Below the pieces are notes generated by a model. That model ran no database searches, was not told the origin of the DNA, and worked only from the letters and a program-made list of their open reading frames with translations. A stretch of 64,000 nt of DNA from a virus. Positions 34,319 through 42,749 of the stretch are shown piece after piece. A program made the position numbers and the translations under genes. Where the stretch lies: positions 248,001 to 312,000 of the IMG/VR virus record IMGVR_UViG_3300027834_000005; one strand, 5' to 3'. Within the stretch, counting starts at the first letter, position 1; every line of letters begins with the position of its first letter.

Positions 34319-34344
34319 AAGGGTAAGAAACAGGGAAGTTAGAC

Positions 34345-36132
34345 ATGACTAGTTCATCATTTTCAGTGACAACTCCAAACGGAGTTATACAAGCTGGCGA
34401 CACAGTAGTTGCTAGAATTCAGAATAGGAGAGGTTATAAGATTAACCTTCCTCAACCATTAGCACCAGGAGAACTGGGCTGGTGTATCGATACTAAAGAG
34501 CTTTTCATTGGCTTGGATTCGTCCACGTCTAGTTCCTCTATCACTGTTACCGATCAGGTTGAAGTGCAGAGACTTTTAGATGAAGAGATGATTGAGTGTC
34601 AGAGCAAATGGTCATACCTCAATGGTACTGTTACCGGCTCAGTAGATAATGGCGGATCTAGTTTAACTGAAGAAGACTTCATTAGAAACTATTTGGCTAT
34701 GTCTCCAGAAGATTTCATTAATGGCACGTCAGTTATTGCAGACGTTGAAGATAATGTTTTCGTTCTAACACAATTCAAAAATGCCATTGCAAGTTCTGTG
34801 CCTGCCGGTCTACAACCAGAAATGGTTAGAGTGACGACTACAGAATCCACAGCGGTAGGAACAGCAAAAATCATCATAACCTCTATAGTCGGCGGTGTTA
34901 TCACCGGATATAGCGCGGCACCTGACGTACTAGTCGATAGTGACGCTGGTCTTGGTTACTTTGATGGTGACATTGTTGAGATTCCTAACGGAGCTGGCAC
35001 AAACGCTACATTCTCTATTACCGTATTAGATGACGGGCAAGGTAAAGTTACTACTTTTAACTTATTGTCTGGAGGTACTGGCTACGCTGCTATCGCAGGT
35101 AATACTAAGTTCACTGTCACAGGGCCTGATTTAAGCTCTAAGACGGCAGTTGCTGGCCCAACTACTATATCTGGTGGGGAATTAACTAGTGTTCCTTTAA
35201 TCAGTGGCGGTGGCGAATATAGAACTAAGCCTATTGTAGATGTTAATGGTGGTAGTGCTGTTGTTAATGCGGTAGTTGAAGCTATATGGGATAACGTAAC
35301 GAGAACTGTTACTGGCCTTACAATCGTTAGTGTTGGTTCTGGATACGTATCAGCGCCATCAGTTACTATCAGAGATCCTTTATCTAAGGTAATGTATAAG
35401 TTTAGATATGACTTAGGTTTGCCAACTGCAACACCTACAGACATTACTAATGCTAACGCAGCTTTTAATGCCGTAGACGATCTTACATTTCCTCTGTCTA
35501 AGCTTATCGACTCAGTGGCTAATTCACAGTCGCAGTTATTAGGTGCAGGCGGACAAGGCAAAGCAGTAATTATAGATTCTAGTGGACAAGCTGTCCTAGT
35601 AATGGACACGCCCAATCAGGCATCAGCTACCACTACAATCATCAATGAGATTAATAGTAGCTCAGCGTCATTGGCTCAATCAAGCCAGAACGTAGAAGTA
35701 CTAACAGAATACTCTACATTACCAACAGCGCCACCATCAGTTATCATACCGACTGAAGATTTAGAAAGTGGACAGTTAGTGGCAACTGGTGCTAACACAT
35801 GGACTAATGTAGAGATTGACGACAAGGATAATCCAGGTAATACGATTGTATTAGCTTATGATCCATTAGACTCTAATTCAATATTCCTGAAGTTTAGCGC
35901 TAAGCATTCTTCTGGTGATACGTTCTTAAGAAACGGATTCATGAACATCGTTGTGTACGATGGCGTGACTGACTTAACGACGTCAAGTACTGAAGTTAAA
36001 GCTCCTGCGTTGTCCGGCAATAACATTTATTTCAGAACCTTTATGGTTACTGGACAGGCAGTCCTTCAGTATTGGCATACATTCCCTAACGACGTGGAAT
36101 TAAAGTTTGCATCTACTGAATGGTTAGCTTAA
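34345..36132 (+). CDS. Virion structural protein (fibre/decoration type)
   Basis: A 595-aa late protein. The N-terminal RRGYKINLPQPLAPGELGWCIDTKELFIG is the short tail-fibre/spike head motif (APGE-x-G-x-x-x-D-T-x-x-L-F-I-G). Residues ~175-350 hold G-G-x-Y/G-Y-x-x-x-P repeats like the 31780 gene; a Ser/Asn-rich coiled segment (~440-470) and a C-terminal beta domain follow. Likely a fibre, whisker or surface protein. Overlaps the next gene by one base. Confidence 0.7.
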   Translation: MTSSSFSVTTPNGVIQAGDTVVARIQNRRGYKINLPQPLAPGELGWCIDTKELFIGLDSSTSSSSITVTDQVEVQRLLDEEMIECQSKWSYLNGTVTGSVDNGGSSLTEEDFIRNYLAMSPEDFINGTSVIADVEDNVFVLTQFKNAIASSVPAGLQPEMVRVTTTESTAVGTAKIIITSIVGGVITGYSAAPDVLVDSDAGLGYFDGDIVEIPNGAGTNATFSITVLDDGQGKVTTFNLLSGGTGYAAIAGNTKFTVTGPDLSSKTAVAGPTTISGGELTSVPLISGGGEYRTKPIVDVNGGSAVVNAVVEAIWDNVTRTVTGLTIVSVGSGYVSAPSVTIRDPLSKVMYKFRYDLGLPTATPTDITNANAAFNAVDDLTFPLSKLIDSVANSQSQLLGAGGQGKAVIIDSSGQAVLVMDTPNQASATTTIINEINSSSASLAQSSQNVEVLTEYSTLPTAPPSVIIPTEDLESGQLVATGANTWTNVEIDDKDNPGNTIVLAYDPLDSNSIFLKFSAKHSSGDTFLRNGFMNIVVYDGVTDLTTSSTEVKAPALSGNNIYFRTFMVTGQAVLQYWHTFPNDVELKFASTEWLA

Positions 36133-36596
36133 TGGAATGGAATAATTGTACCTACATCGAAATGTTAAGGGAATGGAAGCAACATAGAGTAGATATTGTT
36201 GCTCTCCCTTTCGAAGATGCGATGAAAGCAGTCGCTAAATTTTGGGGAACGGTCCCCATACACACATCAAAAAATGTAAGATTATACGAACCGGAGACTT
36301 GGATGTCACCATGGGAAATCCTACATGAGAATTCGCTATGCGAAAACAAGGTAGCCATAATGATCTACCATACGTTAGTAGCAGCTTATGAAGATGACGA
36401 CGTCGATGTGACCATGAGAGTGGCATACGATAAGGGTGACGAGTTTCTCGTTGTCGCAGTAAACAGAACGTATATATCAGGGGACGCATGTACCTTGAAC
36501 TATATTACTGGAAGTCCAGTCATGGAAGACGACCAACCATCGATAAACTTCATACATACATTCGATGAGGACACTCCTCATCTTAGAGAAAAATAA
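36132..36596 (+). CDS. Hypothetical protein
   Basis: A 154-aa acidic protein starting on the last base of the previous stop (TAATG). Begins MEWNNCTYIEMLREWKQHR; the C-terminal half is beta-rich (MRVAYDKGDEFLVVAVNRTY). No known motif. Confidence 0.6.
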   Translation: MEWNNCTYIEMLREWKQHRVDIVALPFEDAMKAVAKFWGTVPIHTSKNVRLYEPETWMSPWEILHENSLCENKVAIMIYHTLVAAYEDDDVDVTMRVAYDKGDEFLVVAVNRTYISGDACTLNYITGSPVMEDDQPSINFIHTFDEDTPHLREK

Positions 36597-36619
36597 AATA
36601 CAGTTAATCAGGAGATGTT

Positions 36620-37612
36620 ATGACTAAATTGACAAGATGTCAACAAAAACAGTCAGCGTATATCGTCACCTATCCAGATGCAGTTAACTTTGCTGAGATG
36701 CAATCTTCTATCGCGTGGCCTCCATTGGAGATCCCAGTAGAAGGTGACATACAGGAATTCTTAACCGGAGCAACGGAAAGTGATCGACACGCTGTTACTA
36801 CAGTCCTAAAGCTATTCACCAAATATGAATTAGTGGCAGGCAACGAATACTGGGGCAATAGAATTGCAAAACGTTACCCTAGAGTATGCATACAACGTAT
36901 GGCGAATTCATTTGCTAATGCAGAATTAAATATGCACGCGCCGTTCTATAACGAATTGAACAAGGTACTTAACTTAGACACTGAAGAGTTCTATAACAGT
37001 TACCTAGAAGACGAAACATTAACCGCACGTATGAAGCATATCGATTCAGTTGTTTCATCTAAGAATGACCTATTGTCAGTTGGTGCATTCTCTATTGTAG
37101 AAGGTGCGATTTTATATTCTGCCTTTGCTTTTTTAAAGCACTACAGAGTTGGCGGTAAAAATATGTTTAAGAATCTTATCTCAGGAATTAACTTTTCTGT
37201 TAGAGATGAGAACCTTCACTCAGAAGGCGGAGCATGGTTATTTAGAACACACAAAAAAGAACTTGAAGAAGCTGGACAACTTAGTTCAGAAGAACAAGAA
37301 TCTTTACGTGATGAAGTTTATGAATTTGCCACTACGGTATATGAGCACGAATGTAAGATCATTGAGATGTTATTTGAGAAAGGTAATATTCCAGGTATCA
37401 CATCCACACAGCTGAAGCATTTTGTAGAAAGTAGAATTAATATGTGCTTGAAAAACTTAGGTTACCCTGCGTTATTCAAAGTGTCCTATAACCCTATTGC
37501 AGAATGGTTCTACGATAATATCAACGCGGTTAAACTGCATGATTTTTTCGACACTACAGGTTCAGAATACAACAGAAGTTGGAACCAAGACAAATTTGAC
37601 GCATGGGATTAA
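36620..37612 (+). CDS. nrdB: Ribonucleotide reductase small (beta) subunit NrdB
   Basis: A 330-aa class I radical-generating subunit. Di-iron ligands are visible in the NAELNMHAPFY (ExxH), VEGAILYSAF and VRDENLHSEGG (ExxH) helices. The start at 36620 has CAGGAG upstream. NrdA follows after 3 bases, so the pair is co-translated. It makes dNTP precursors together with ThyA, DHFR and dNMP kinase. Confidence 0.95.
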   Translation: MTKLTRCQQKQSAYIVTYPDAVNFAEMQSSIAWPPLEIPVEGDIQEFLTGATESDRHAVTTVLKLFTKYELVAGNEYWGNRIAKRYPRVCIQRMANSFANAELNMHAPFYNELNKVLNLDTEEFYNSYLEDETLTARMKHIDSVVSSKNDLLSVGAFSIVEGAILYSAFAFLKHYRVGGKNMFKNLISGINFSVRDENLHSEGGAWLFRTHKKELEEAGQLSSEEQESLRDEVYEFATTVYEHECKIIEMLFEKGNIPGITSTQLKHFVESRINMCLKNLGYPALFKVSYNPIAEWFYDNINAVKLHDFFDTTGSEYNRSWNQDKFDAWD

Positions 37613-37615
37613 AGC

Positions 37616-39367
37616 ATGGCCAAGGAAGATAACATATACGAAATTCTTTCAGAAGAGAGAAAGAAATTACAGGACGAAGGTAAATTACCAGAATGGTTTA
37701 CCACAGGCGGATGGCAGCTTTTCAAAGAGAAAGTAATGTATGACTGCGATGGATATATTCCTCAAGTAGTTAGAGTTGCTGAAGACTTAGCTAAGCACGC
37801 ACCTTCCTTCCCAGAGAAAGGACACAAACACGGAGATCTTCTTAGAGCTAACTACGGTGACAACTGGAAAGACGTTTTCATCGCATTGTTCAAGGATGGT
37901 GATTTAGCACCGTCTTCTCCATTAATCGCCAATGGCGGAACTGATAGAGGCTGTACAGTTAGTTGTTCAGGCGGAGTAATCCCTGACTCTATCGGTGGGT
38001 TCTATAAAGCTCAACATGAGACTGCTCTGTTGACTAAAGAAGGATTCGGTACAAGTGCATACTTAGGTGATATTAGACCTCGCGGTTTTACATTCGCTGG
38101 CGGTGGCACAGCATCAGGTACATACCCAGTACTACGTGACTTTGTACAACTAAGTAAAGATGTTAGTCAAGGCGCAGTACGTCGTGGCGCATGGGCAGGA
38201 TACATAGAAATCGATCATGATGATTTTGATGAATGGGCAGACATGTTACATAAAAATCCAGAAGGTATTAATATCGGTTGGGTTGTAACTAAAGAAGTAA
38301 TCCAGAAATGGGTTGATAAAGATCCAGAAATGATTCGTCGTTTCAAGAAAGCTTTATGGATTAAGTGTCAATCTGGTAAAGGTTACTTTTGGAAAGTAGA
38401 TCACGTAAATGATCAACAGCCGCAGATGTATAAAGACAAAGGTTTGGCCAATAAAGCTTCTAACCTATGTACTGAAATTACATTGCACGCCGATGATGAA
38501 CATACTTATACGTGCGTACTTTCTTCCATGAATGGTTATCACTATGACCGTTGGAAAGATACTGGTGCTGTCTTTGCATCAACAGTATTACTTGATTGTA
38601 ATGCTCAAGCTTTCTTAGAGAGAGCAAAAGGTATTGAAGGTTTGGAAAAATCTGTACGCTTCACCGAAAAGTCACGCGCTTTAGGTTTAGGACTACTAGG
38701 ATTCCATTCTTACTTACAGAAGAATATGGTTGCTATGGATAGCTTTGAAGCTCATCAGATCAACAATACAATGTTCAAGCACATGCACGATGAATCTCTA
38801 GCAGCTTCACAGTGGATGGCGGGTGAATGGGGCGAACCAGAATGGTGTAAAGGTTACGGCGTACGTAATACACATCGCATGGCAATAGCACCTAACATGA
38901 GTTCTGCTGTAATGGCTGGTCAAGTATCTCAGGGTATAGAACCAATCATTGCTAACGTTTACACTCAGGCTACGACTGCTGGTGAAATGCAACGTATCAA
39001 TCCAGAGTTCTTGAAGATTGCTAAAGAGCGCGGTAAGTACAATAAGACAACTATCCGTTCTATCATTGATAGATTGGGATCAGTACAGCACTTAGATTGG
39101 TTGACTGAAAACGAAAAGAATGTATTTAAAACTGCATTCGAAATCGATCAACGTCTATTACTACGTTTAGCTTCAACTAGACAGCAATGGATTGACCAAG
39201 GGCAATCTCTTAACTTGTTCTTCTCTGCAGATGAAGATGAATCTTACATTGCGGAAGTACACAGAGAGTTCTTCATGGATGACAGACTGAAAGGTTTGTA
39301 CTACTTGAGAACAATGGCCGGTGTTGATGCCGCTAAAGATAGTGATTGTGCAGCATGTGAAGGATGA
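37616..39367 (+). CDS. nrdA: Ribonucleotide reductase large (alpha) subunit, shortened NrdA
   Basis: A 583-aa catalytic subunit. Active-site motifs: SPLIANGGT and GCTVSCSGG (C113/C117), NLCTEI with a following TCVLSSMN, APNMSSAVMAGQVSQGIEP, and a C-terminal CAACEG thiol pair (C578/C581). E. coli and T4 NrdA exceed 750 aa: the N-terminal ATP cone is absent and internal insertions are missing, so allosteric activity control may be lost. Adjacent nrdB indicates class I. Confidence 0.92.
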   Translation: MAKEDNIYEILSEERKKLQDEGKLPEWFTTGGWQLFKEKVMYDCDGYIPQVVRVAEDLAKHAPSFPEKGHKHGDLLRANYGDNWKDVFIALFKDGDLAPSSPLIANGGTDRGCTVSCSGGVIPDSIGGFYKAQHETALLTKEGFGTSAYLGDIRPRGFTFAGGGTASGTYPVLRDFVQLSKDVSQGAVRRGAWAGYIEIDHDDFDEWADMLHKNPEGINIGWVVTKEVIQKWVDKDPEMIRRFKKALWIKCQSGKGYFWKVDHVNDQQPQMYKDKGLANKASNLCTEITLHADDEHTYTCVLSSMNGYHYDRWKDTGAVFASTVLLDCNAQAFLERAKGIEGLEKSVRFTEKSRALGLGLLGFHSYLQKNMVAMDSFEAHQINNTMFKHMHDESLAASQWMAGEWGEPEWCKGYGVRNTHRMAIAPNMSSAVMAGQVSQGIEPIIANVYTQATTAGEMQRINPEFLKIAKERGKYNKTTIRSIIDRLGSVQHLDWLTENEKNVFKTAFEIDQRLLLRLASTRQQWIDQGQSLNLFFSADEDESYIAEVHREFFMDDRLKGLYYLRTMAGVDAAKDSDCAACEG

Positions 39368-39471
39368 TTACTCGTAGGGGTAAGGTGATCTTTGTGGAGG
39401 TAGGGGATATGGCCACCGCCGAAGCAGAGATGTTACTGAAGAAGCTAAAGAGAAAGCGCAGGGCTAGATAA
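39364..39471 (+). CDS. Small basic peptide gene after nrdA
   Basis: A 35-aa open frame overlapping the nrdA stop (ATGA). It reads VIFVEVGDMATAEAEML and ends in KKLKRKRRAR. The ribosome site for the ATG is poorly spaced (GAAGG touches it); a GTG at 39385 with AGGGG upstream is an alternative. Similar short GDM/GNM-x-x-AEA peptides occur near structural genes in related phages as I recall. Tentative. Confidence 0.45.
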   Translation: MITRRGKVIFVEVGDMATAEAEMLLKKLKRKRRAR

Positions 39472-39522
39472 TCTAGTCCAGCTACACAAATAATTATACA
39501 CATACAAAAAGGATAAATACAA

Positions 39523-39858
39523 ATGATTAAAGAAAAAACTACACTTATAGAAGAAGGCGCGATCATCGGAGTTAAATTTGTTTCTGGTGAAGACGTTATG
39601 GCAAAGATCGGAAAAATATTAGGTGACCAAGTAGAATTAATTCTACCTCACTCTTTGGTAACATCGCACGAAGGAGCAGCGTTTATGGCTTGGCCTTCAA
39701 TGGTGAGCGATGACTCGTTTTTCGTTCATAAGAATAAAATTATGATTGCCTATCCGTTAAGAGAAGATTTCTTAAACCAATACTCTCCACTTCATGGTGA
39801 AGTTGAGGAAGAAAAAGCTGGCATCTTTATGCCGCCAGAGAAGAAGATAATTTCATAA
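39523..39858 (+). CDS. Hypothetical Sm-like phage protein
   Basis: A 111-aa protein. IIGVKFVSGEDVMAKIGKIL followed by beta strands and HKNKIMIAYPLREDFLNQY resembles small Sm-like proteins common in marine T4-like phages. AAGGA serves as ribosome site. A GATAAATA match at 39512-39519 overlaps it and is too close to the ATG to act as promoter for this gene. Overlaps the PAAR gene by one base. Confidence 0.6.
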   Translation: MIKEKTTLIEEGAIIGVKFVSGEDVMAKIGKILGDQVELILPHSLVTSHEGAAFMAWPSMVSDDSFFVHKNKIMIAYPLREDFLNQYSPLHGEVEEEKAGIFMPPEKKIIS

Positions 39859-40151
39859 TGACTATTCCGGTATCCAGATTAGGAGATCTATCTACTCCAG
39901 ACCCATGTAAAGCTCCTCCAAGAGCTAGTATACAAGGTTCGGGTAATGTATTTGTTAATGGGATTCCGGTACATAGAGTCGGCGATGCTTGGGCACCACA
40001 TGCTTGCCCAGGTTCACCTCCGCATGCAGCCACCACCGCTGTCGGATCGGCAACAGTTTTTGTAAACGGTATGCCTATTTCAAGACTAGGTGATCTCATT
40101 AGTTGTGGTTCTACCATAGCTGTGGGTTCTGGGAATGTATTCGCGGGATAA
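39858..40151 (+). CDS. PAAR-domain tail spike tip protein
   Basis: A 97-aa PAAR protein that caps the central spike (gp5-type) and helps pierce the envelope. Three repeat-like units: VSRLGDLSTPDPCKAPP, VHRVGDAWAPHAC and ISRLGDLISCG, each followed by a GSGNVFVNG-type strand. Zn-binding His/Cys residues are present (H in CPGSPPHA, C residues). T4's equivalent is gp5.4. Confidence 0.92.
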   Translation: MTIPVSRLGDLSTPDPCKAPPRASIQGSGNVFVNGIPVHRVGDAWAPHACPGSPPHAATTAVGSATVFVNGMPISRLGDLISCGSTIAVGSGNVFAG

Positions 40152-40153
40152 TT

Positions 40154-40975
40154 ATGGCTTATTTGAATGAAAATGGCGAGTGGGTTTTAGGCGATGCCGT
40201 AGAATCCACTACTCAGCCTGAAGAAGAATTACGTGATGAAAATGGGTGTCTACCCATTGATCCAACCCAACCTTATAAACCGCCTTGTTTTCTTCCCAGT
40301 GAAGAAGATTGCGTGTCCCCATATGTTATAAGACAGAAGAGTAGAGAAACAGTATCTGGATTTGTTTATAGATCAGTAGACACTGGAAAGAGACCTTATG
40401 TAAGTATGACATGGCAGTATCATAATGGCACGTCTTATGTTGATACAACTAATTATAATAATATGAAGATTACGTCAGCCGGTGCCGCTAACAAGCCAAG
40501 AGCTAAGTTCACTACATACGATGATAGTAATGGTTCCCAAGAAACTTTATACGGAAGTCATTATGAATTGACAGTTACTATACCTCCTGTGCTACCCGCT
40601 ACAGTTGGAACAACTGTAACAACATACGTAAATGCGATGAATGCCTCTACTACAGCGTTAAGTGCCAGCTCATTTGTAAGGTTGCCCAATGTTGATGAGC
40701 TAGAAAACTACACTAGAAATATTGATGGTGTCGGTGGATTTGAACCGTCCAGTATCACTACGTATTTTAGCAAGCAAAGATTGGAATATAATATTCCGGT
40801 GGATGGAGTTTCAACAGTAACAGAAATTGAAGACCCTACGTCATTAAGGACAGGTCCATTTGAGACTATCGCTTATGAAGGGTTGACAGAAGAGAACAAT
40901 GACATCGGTAGGTTAGAAGATGGTGTTGGTAAAGTAAGATATAATTATGTGACGTCCTTATGGGAAGAACTATAA
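40154..40975 (+). CDS. Putative virion protein next to PAAR gene
   Basis: A 273-aa protein, start at 40154 (MAYLNENGEWVLGD). The N-terminus is polar with two CxxP-like clusters (GCLPIDPTQPYKPPCF), and the middle has Thr-rich beta strands (LTVTIPPVLPATVGTTVTTYV). Begins 2 bases after PAAR, suggesting a baseplate-related role. No family recognised. Confidence 0.6.
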   Translation: MAYLNENGEWVLGDAVESTTQPEEELRDENGCLPIDPTQPYKPPCFLPSEEDCVSPYVIRQKSRETVSGFVYRSVDTGKRPYVSMTWQYHNGTSYVDTTNYNNMKITSAGAANKPRAKFTTYDDSNGSQETLYGSHYELTVTIPPVLPATVGTTVTTYVNAMNASTTALSASSFVRLPNVDELENYTRNIDGVGGFEPSSITTYFSKQRLEYNIPVDGVSTVTEIEDPTSLRTGPFETIAYEGLTEENNDIGRLEDGVGKVRYNYVTSLWEEL

Positions 40976-40981
40976 AACGAC

Positions 40982-41010
40982 TTGACAATTAGTTAGAGAG
41001 GTACTATAAT
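40982..41010 (+). promoter_or_regulatory. Near-perfect consensus sigma70 promoter overlapping a start codon
   Basis: TTGACA, 17-bp spacer, TATAAT: an exact consensus. The -10 overlaps the ATG at 41009 (TATAATG), so this promoter cannot express that gene's N-terminus; it would instead serve downstream genes. AGAGAGG in the spacer is a ribosome site for the ATG when read from upstream transcripts. Confidence 0.7.
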
Positions 41011-41233
41011 GTCGTACGGTAATACAGGAAGTAATAACAGCAACTACAATGAAAGAAAGCGTAGTGGCGGTGGTGGTAAAAGTGCATACGAGATCAGAAC
41101 AGATGTTTTGAAATTGGCAATGGAACTACATAACGTCAATAGTACTGGAAAGGGTGAAGAAATTGATCCTGACAAAGTTATTGAAACAGCTACTAAGTTT
41201 AACGACTTCATTTCTAAAAAGAATGACAAATAA
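41009..41233 (+). CDS. Hypothetical protein
   Basis: A 74-aa protein with a Gly/Ser/Asn-rich N-terminus (MSYGNTGSNNSNYNERKRSG) and a helical C-terminus (YEIRTDVLKLAMELHNV, VIETATKFNDFISKK). Similar small proteins appear in T4-like genomes as I recall. Expected from read-through of upstream transcripts. Confidence 0.65.
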   Translation: MSYGNTGSNNSNYNERKRSGGGGKSAYEIRTDVLKLAMELHNVNSTGKGEEIDPDKVIETATKFNDFISKKNDK

Positions 41234-41245
41234 CGCACAGTAACA

Positions 41246-41274
41246 TTGATTGCTGTGCTCAATATGGTTATACA
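41246..41274 (+). promoter_or_regulatory. Possible sigma70-type promoter
   Basis: TTGATT, 17-bp spacer, TATACA. GCACAG (41235-41240) and CTGTGC (41253-41258) form an inverted repeat across the -35. Weak -10; lower confidence. Confidence 0.35.
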
Positions 41275-41289
41275 CGAGGTAACGTGACC

Positions 41290-42051
41290 ATGGACATGAG
41301 TAAAGTAATCCTAGATCATATGGAAGGGTTCTTAGTCATCAGTGATATTCATGGAGAATATGACAAGATGATGGGGGCGGTTGAATATGCAAAAAGTCAC
41401 TACCTTCATATAGTCTTCTTAGGGGATTTGGTTGATGGTGGTGATAAGCCATATGAAACAGTTAAAGAAGTAAAGTCTCTTTTAGACAGCGGCATGGCAA
41501 CTTTTATCATGGGAAACCACGATTATAAATGGCACAGGGCTATCTTGGGAAACAAAGTAATCTTTACCGACTATATGGTTTCTACAATTTTTGATATACC
41601 TCTTGGTTCAGAACAAGACTTCATGGACACGTACAAATATGTATGTGAGCATAAAAACACATCAGTCCATGCGATATACATGGAATGGGCATTTGTTCAT
41701 GCTGCCATCGTTCCTAACGTATACACAGATGTAGATCTCACTAAGAAAGAGACTCATACTCTATTGTACGGTAGCACCAACGGTAGGCGTGATGACAGGG
41801 GATTCCCTGTGAGGTTATACGATTGGATAGATGATATCCCAAAGGGCCACAAAGCGATTGTGGGGCACGACAGAGCGCCTATGGGCAAGACTTTTGATGG
41901 TAGGCCAGAAATGTACGGTGGTGCATTAGGCGGGTTAGCCATTTTTACAGATACCGGATGTGGAAAGAGAGACGACGGGACATTAACAGTCACTAGTCTT
42001 AAGTTTGTATACGACATCGGGTTAACTTTTGATAGATTTATTTCATTTTGA
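41290..42051 (+). CDS. Calcineurin-like serine/threonine metallophosphatase (copy 1)
   Basis: A 253-aa PPP-type phosphatase. Motifs: SDIHGEYD (D-x-H), GDLVDGGDK (usual GDxxDRG, with R replaced by G) and GNHDYKWH. Late HAAIV and GHDRAP supply further metal-binding histidines. Usable starts are GTG 41284, ATG 41290 and ATG 41296; GAGG lies at 41276. One of two such enzymes in the window. May dephosphorylate host or phage proteins or nucleotides. Confidence 0.9.
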   Translation: MDMSKVILDHMEGFLVISDIHGEYDKMMGAVEYAKSHYLHIVFLGDLVDGGDKPYETVKEVKSLLDSGMATFIMGNHDYKWHRAILGNKVIFTDYMVSTIFDIPLGSEQDFMDTYKYVCEHKNTSVHAIYMEWAFVHAAIVPNVYTDVDLTKKETHTLLYGSTNGRRDDRGFPVRLYDWIDDIPKGHKAIVGHDRAPMGKTFDGRPEMYGGALGGLAIFTDTGCGKRDDGTLTVTSLKFVYDIGLTFDRFISF

Positions 42052-42058
42052 GGTGATT

Positions 42059-42280
42059 ATGAGCGAATTATGTGATATACTTGATTCTTTCGTCAGTAAT
42101 GTTTCTACCTACCCTTGCGGTAAGAGAGAGAACGAACTAATAAAACTACGGATGGGATTGAATGACAAATACTGTCCTTTGATCGTTGAAATGACTATTG
42201 GAAGGTATGTAAAAGATGGTAAGCTTACCCACTGCCAAAGCACTATTGATGCACTTGATGATGTTGTTCTCGTTAAATGA
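42059..42280 (+). CDS. Hypothetical small protein
   Basis: A 73-aa protein (MSELCDILDSFVSNVSTYPCG) with a TGAGG ribosome site. Its last 65 bases overlap the cell-wall hydrolase gene in another frame. Unknown function. Confidence 0.6.
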   Translation: MSELCDILDSFVSNVSTYPCGKRENELIKLRMGLNDKYCPLIVEMTIGRYVKDGKLTHCQSTIDALDDVVLVK

Positions 42281-42749
42281 TGGACAAATAGATCAAGAAC
42301 AAGCGTACTGCATGGCTATAAATATTTACCACGAAGCTAGATCCGAATCTATTGCAGGTCAGATAGAAGTAGCTCACGCTACTATGGAACGTGTTAGGGA
42401 TAAAAGATTCCCTAGTACTATATGCGGAGTGGTATTACAAACGAACCGTGATTCTTTGGGTAGACCAAAGTTATATCGCTGTTCGTTTTCTTGGTTTTGC
42501 GATGGCAAGCCAGATGATATTGAATTTGTTAAGAAAGGCAAGTTCATGATCATAGATTACAGAAACTTTATGACGGCGTCTATGGTGGCGTTGAGAGTAA
42601 TAAACGGTGACTATAAAAGCGAGTGCGAAGGTGCTAACTTTTATTATAATCCTACTTTAGCTTCACCTCGGTGGGCTAAACACTACACATTAAAATGCAG
42701 GATAGGAAATCATGCATTTCACAGACGAGAGAAAGGAAGTCTTTTATGA
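42216..42749 (+). CDS. SleB/CwlJ-type cell wall hydrolase (putative endolysin)
   Basis: A 177-aa hydrolase. INIYHEARSESIAGQIEVAHATMERVRD (catalytic-type E in YHEAR), CSFSWFCDGK, and NFYYNPTLASPRWAKHY with the final GNHAFHR match the SleB/CwlJ family that degrades peptidoglycan. Starting at 42216 (GAAGG ten bases upstream) gives a Lys plus a hydrophobic stretch (ALLMHLMMLFSL), possibly a secretion or SAR-like signal; a start at 42261 would remove it. The only clear lysis enzyme in the window. Confidence 0.85.
   Translation: MVSLPTAKALLMHLMMLFSLNDGQIDQEQAYCMAINIYHEARSESIAGQIEVAHATMERVRDKRFPSTICGVVLQTNRDSLGRPKLYRCSFSWFCDGKPDDIEFVKKGKFMIIDYRNFMTASMVALRVINGDYKSECEGANFYYNPTLASPRWAKHYTLKCRIGNHAFHRREKGSLL

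Noticed and set aside
35082-35615. 177-codon minus-strand open frame
   Set aside because: Antisense to the 34345 structural gene; shadow composition and no promoter or ribosome site.
37149-37415. 88-codon + strand open frame inside nrdB
   Set aside because: Out-of-frame shadow of a conserved gene.
39512-39519. GATAAATA box before the 39523 gene
   Set aside because: Only three bases before the ATG, so a T4-like start would be inside the gene; the AAGGA part works as a ribosome site.
42317-42324. TATAAATA inside the SleB gene
   Set aside because: Coding, with no downstream start at fitting distance.
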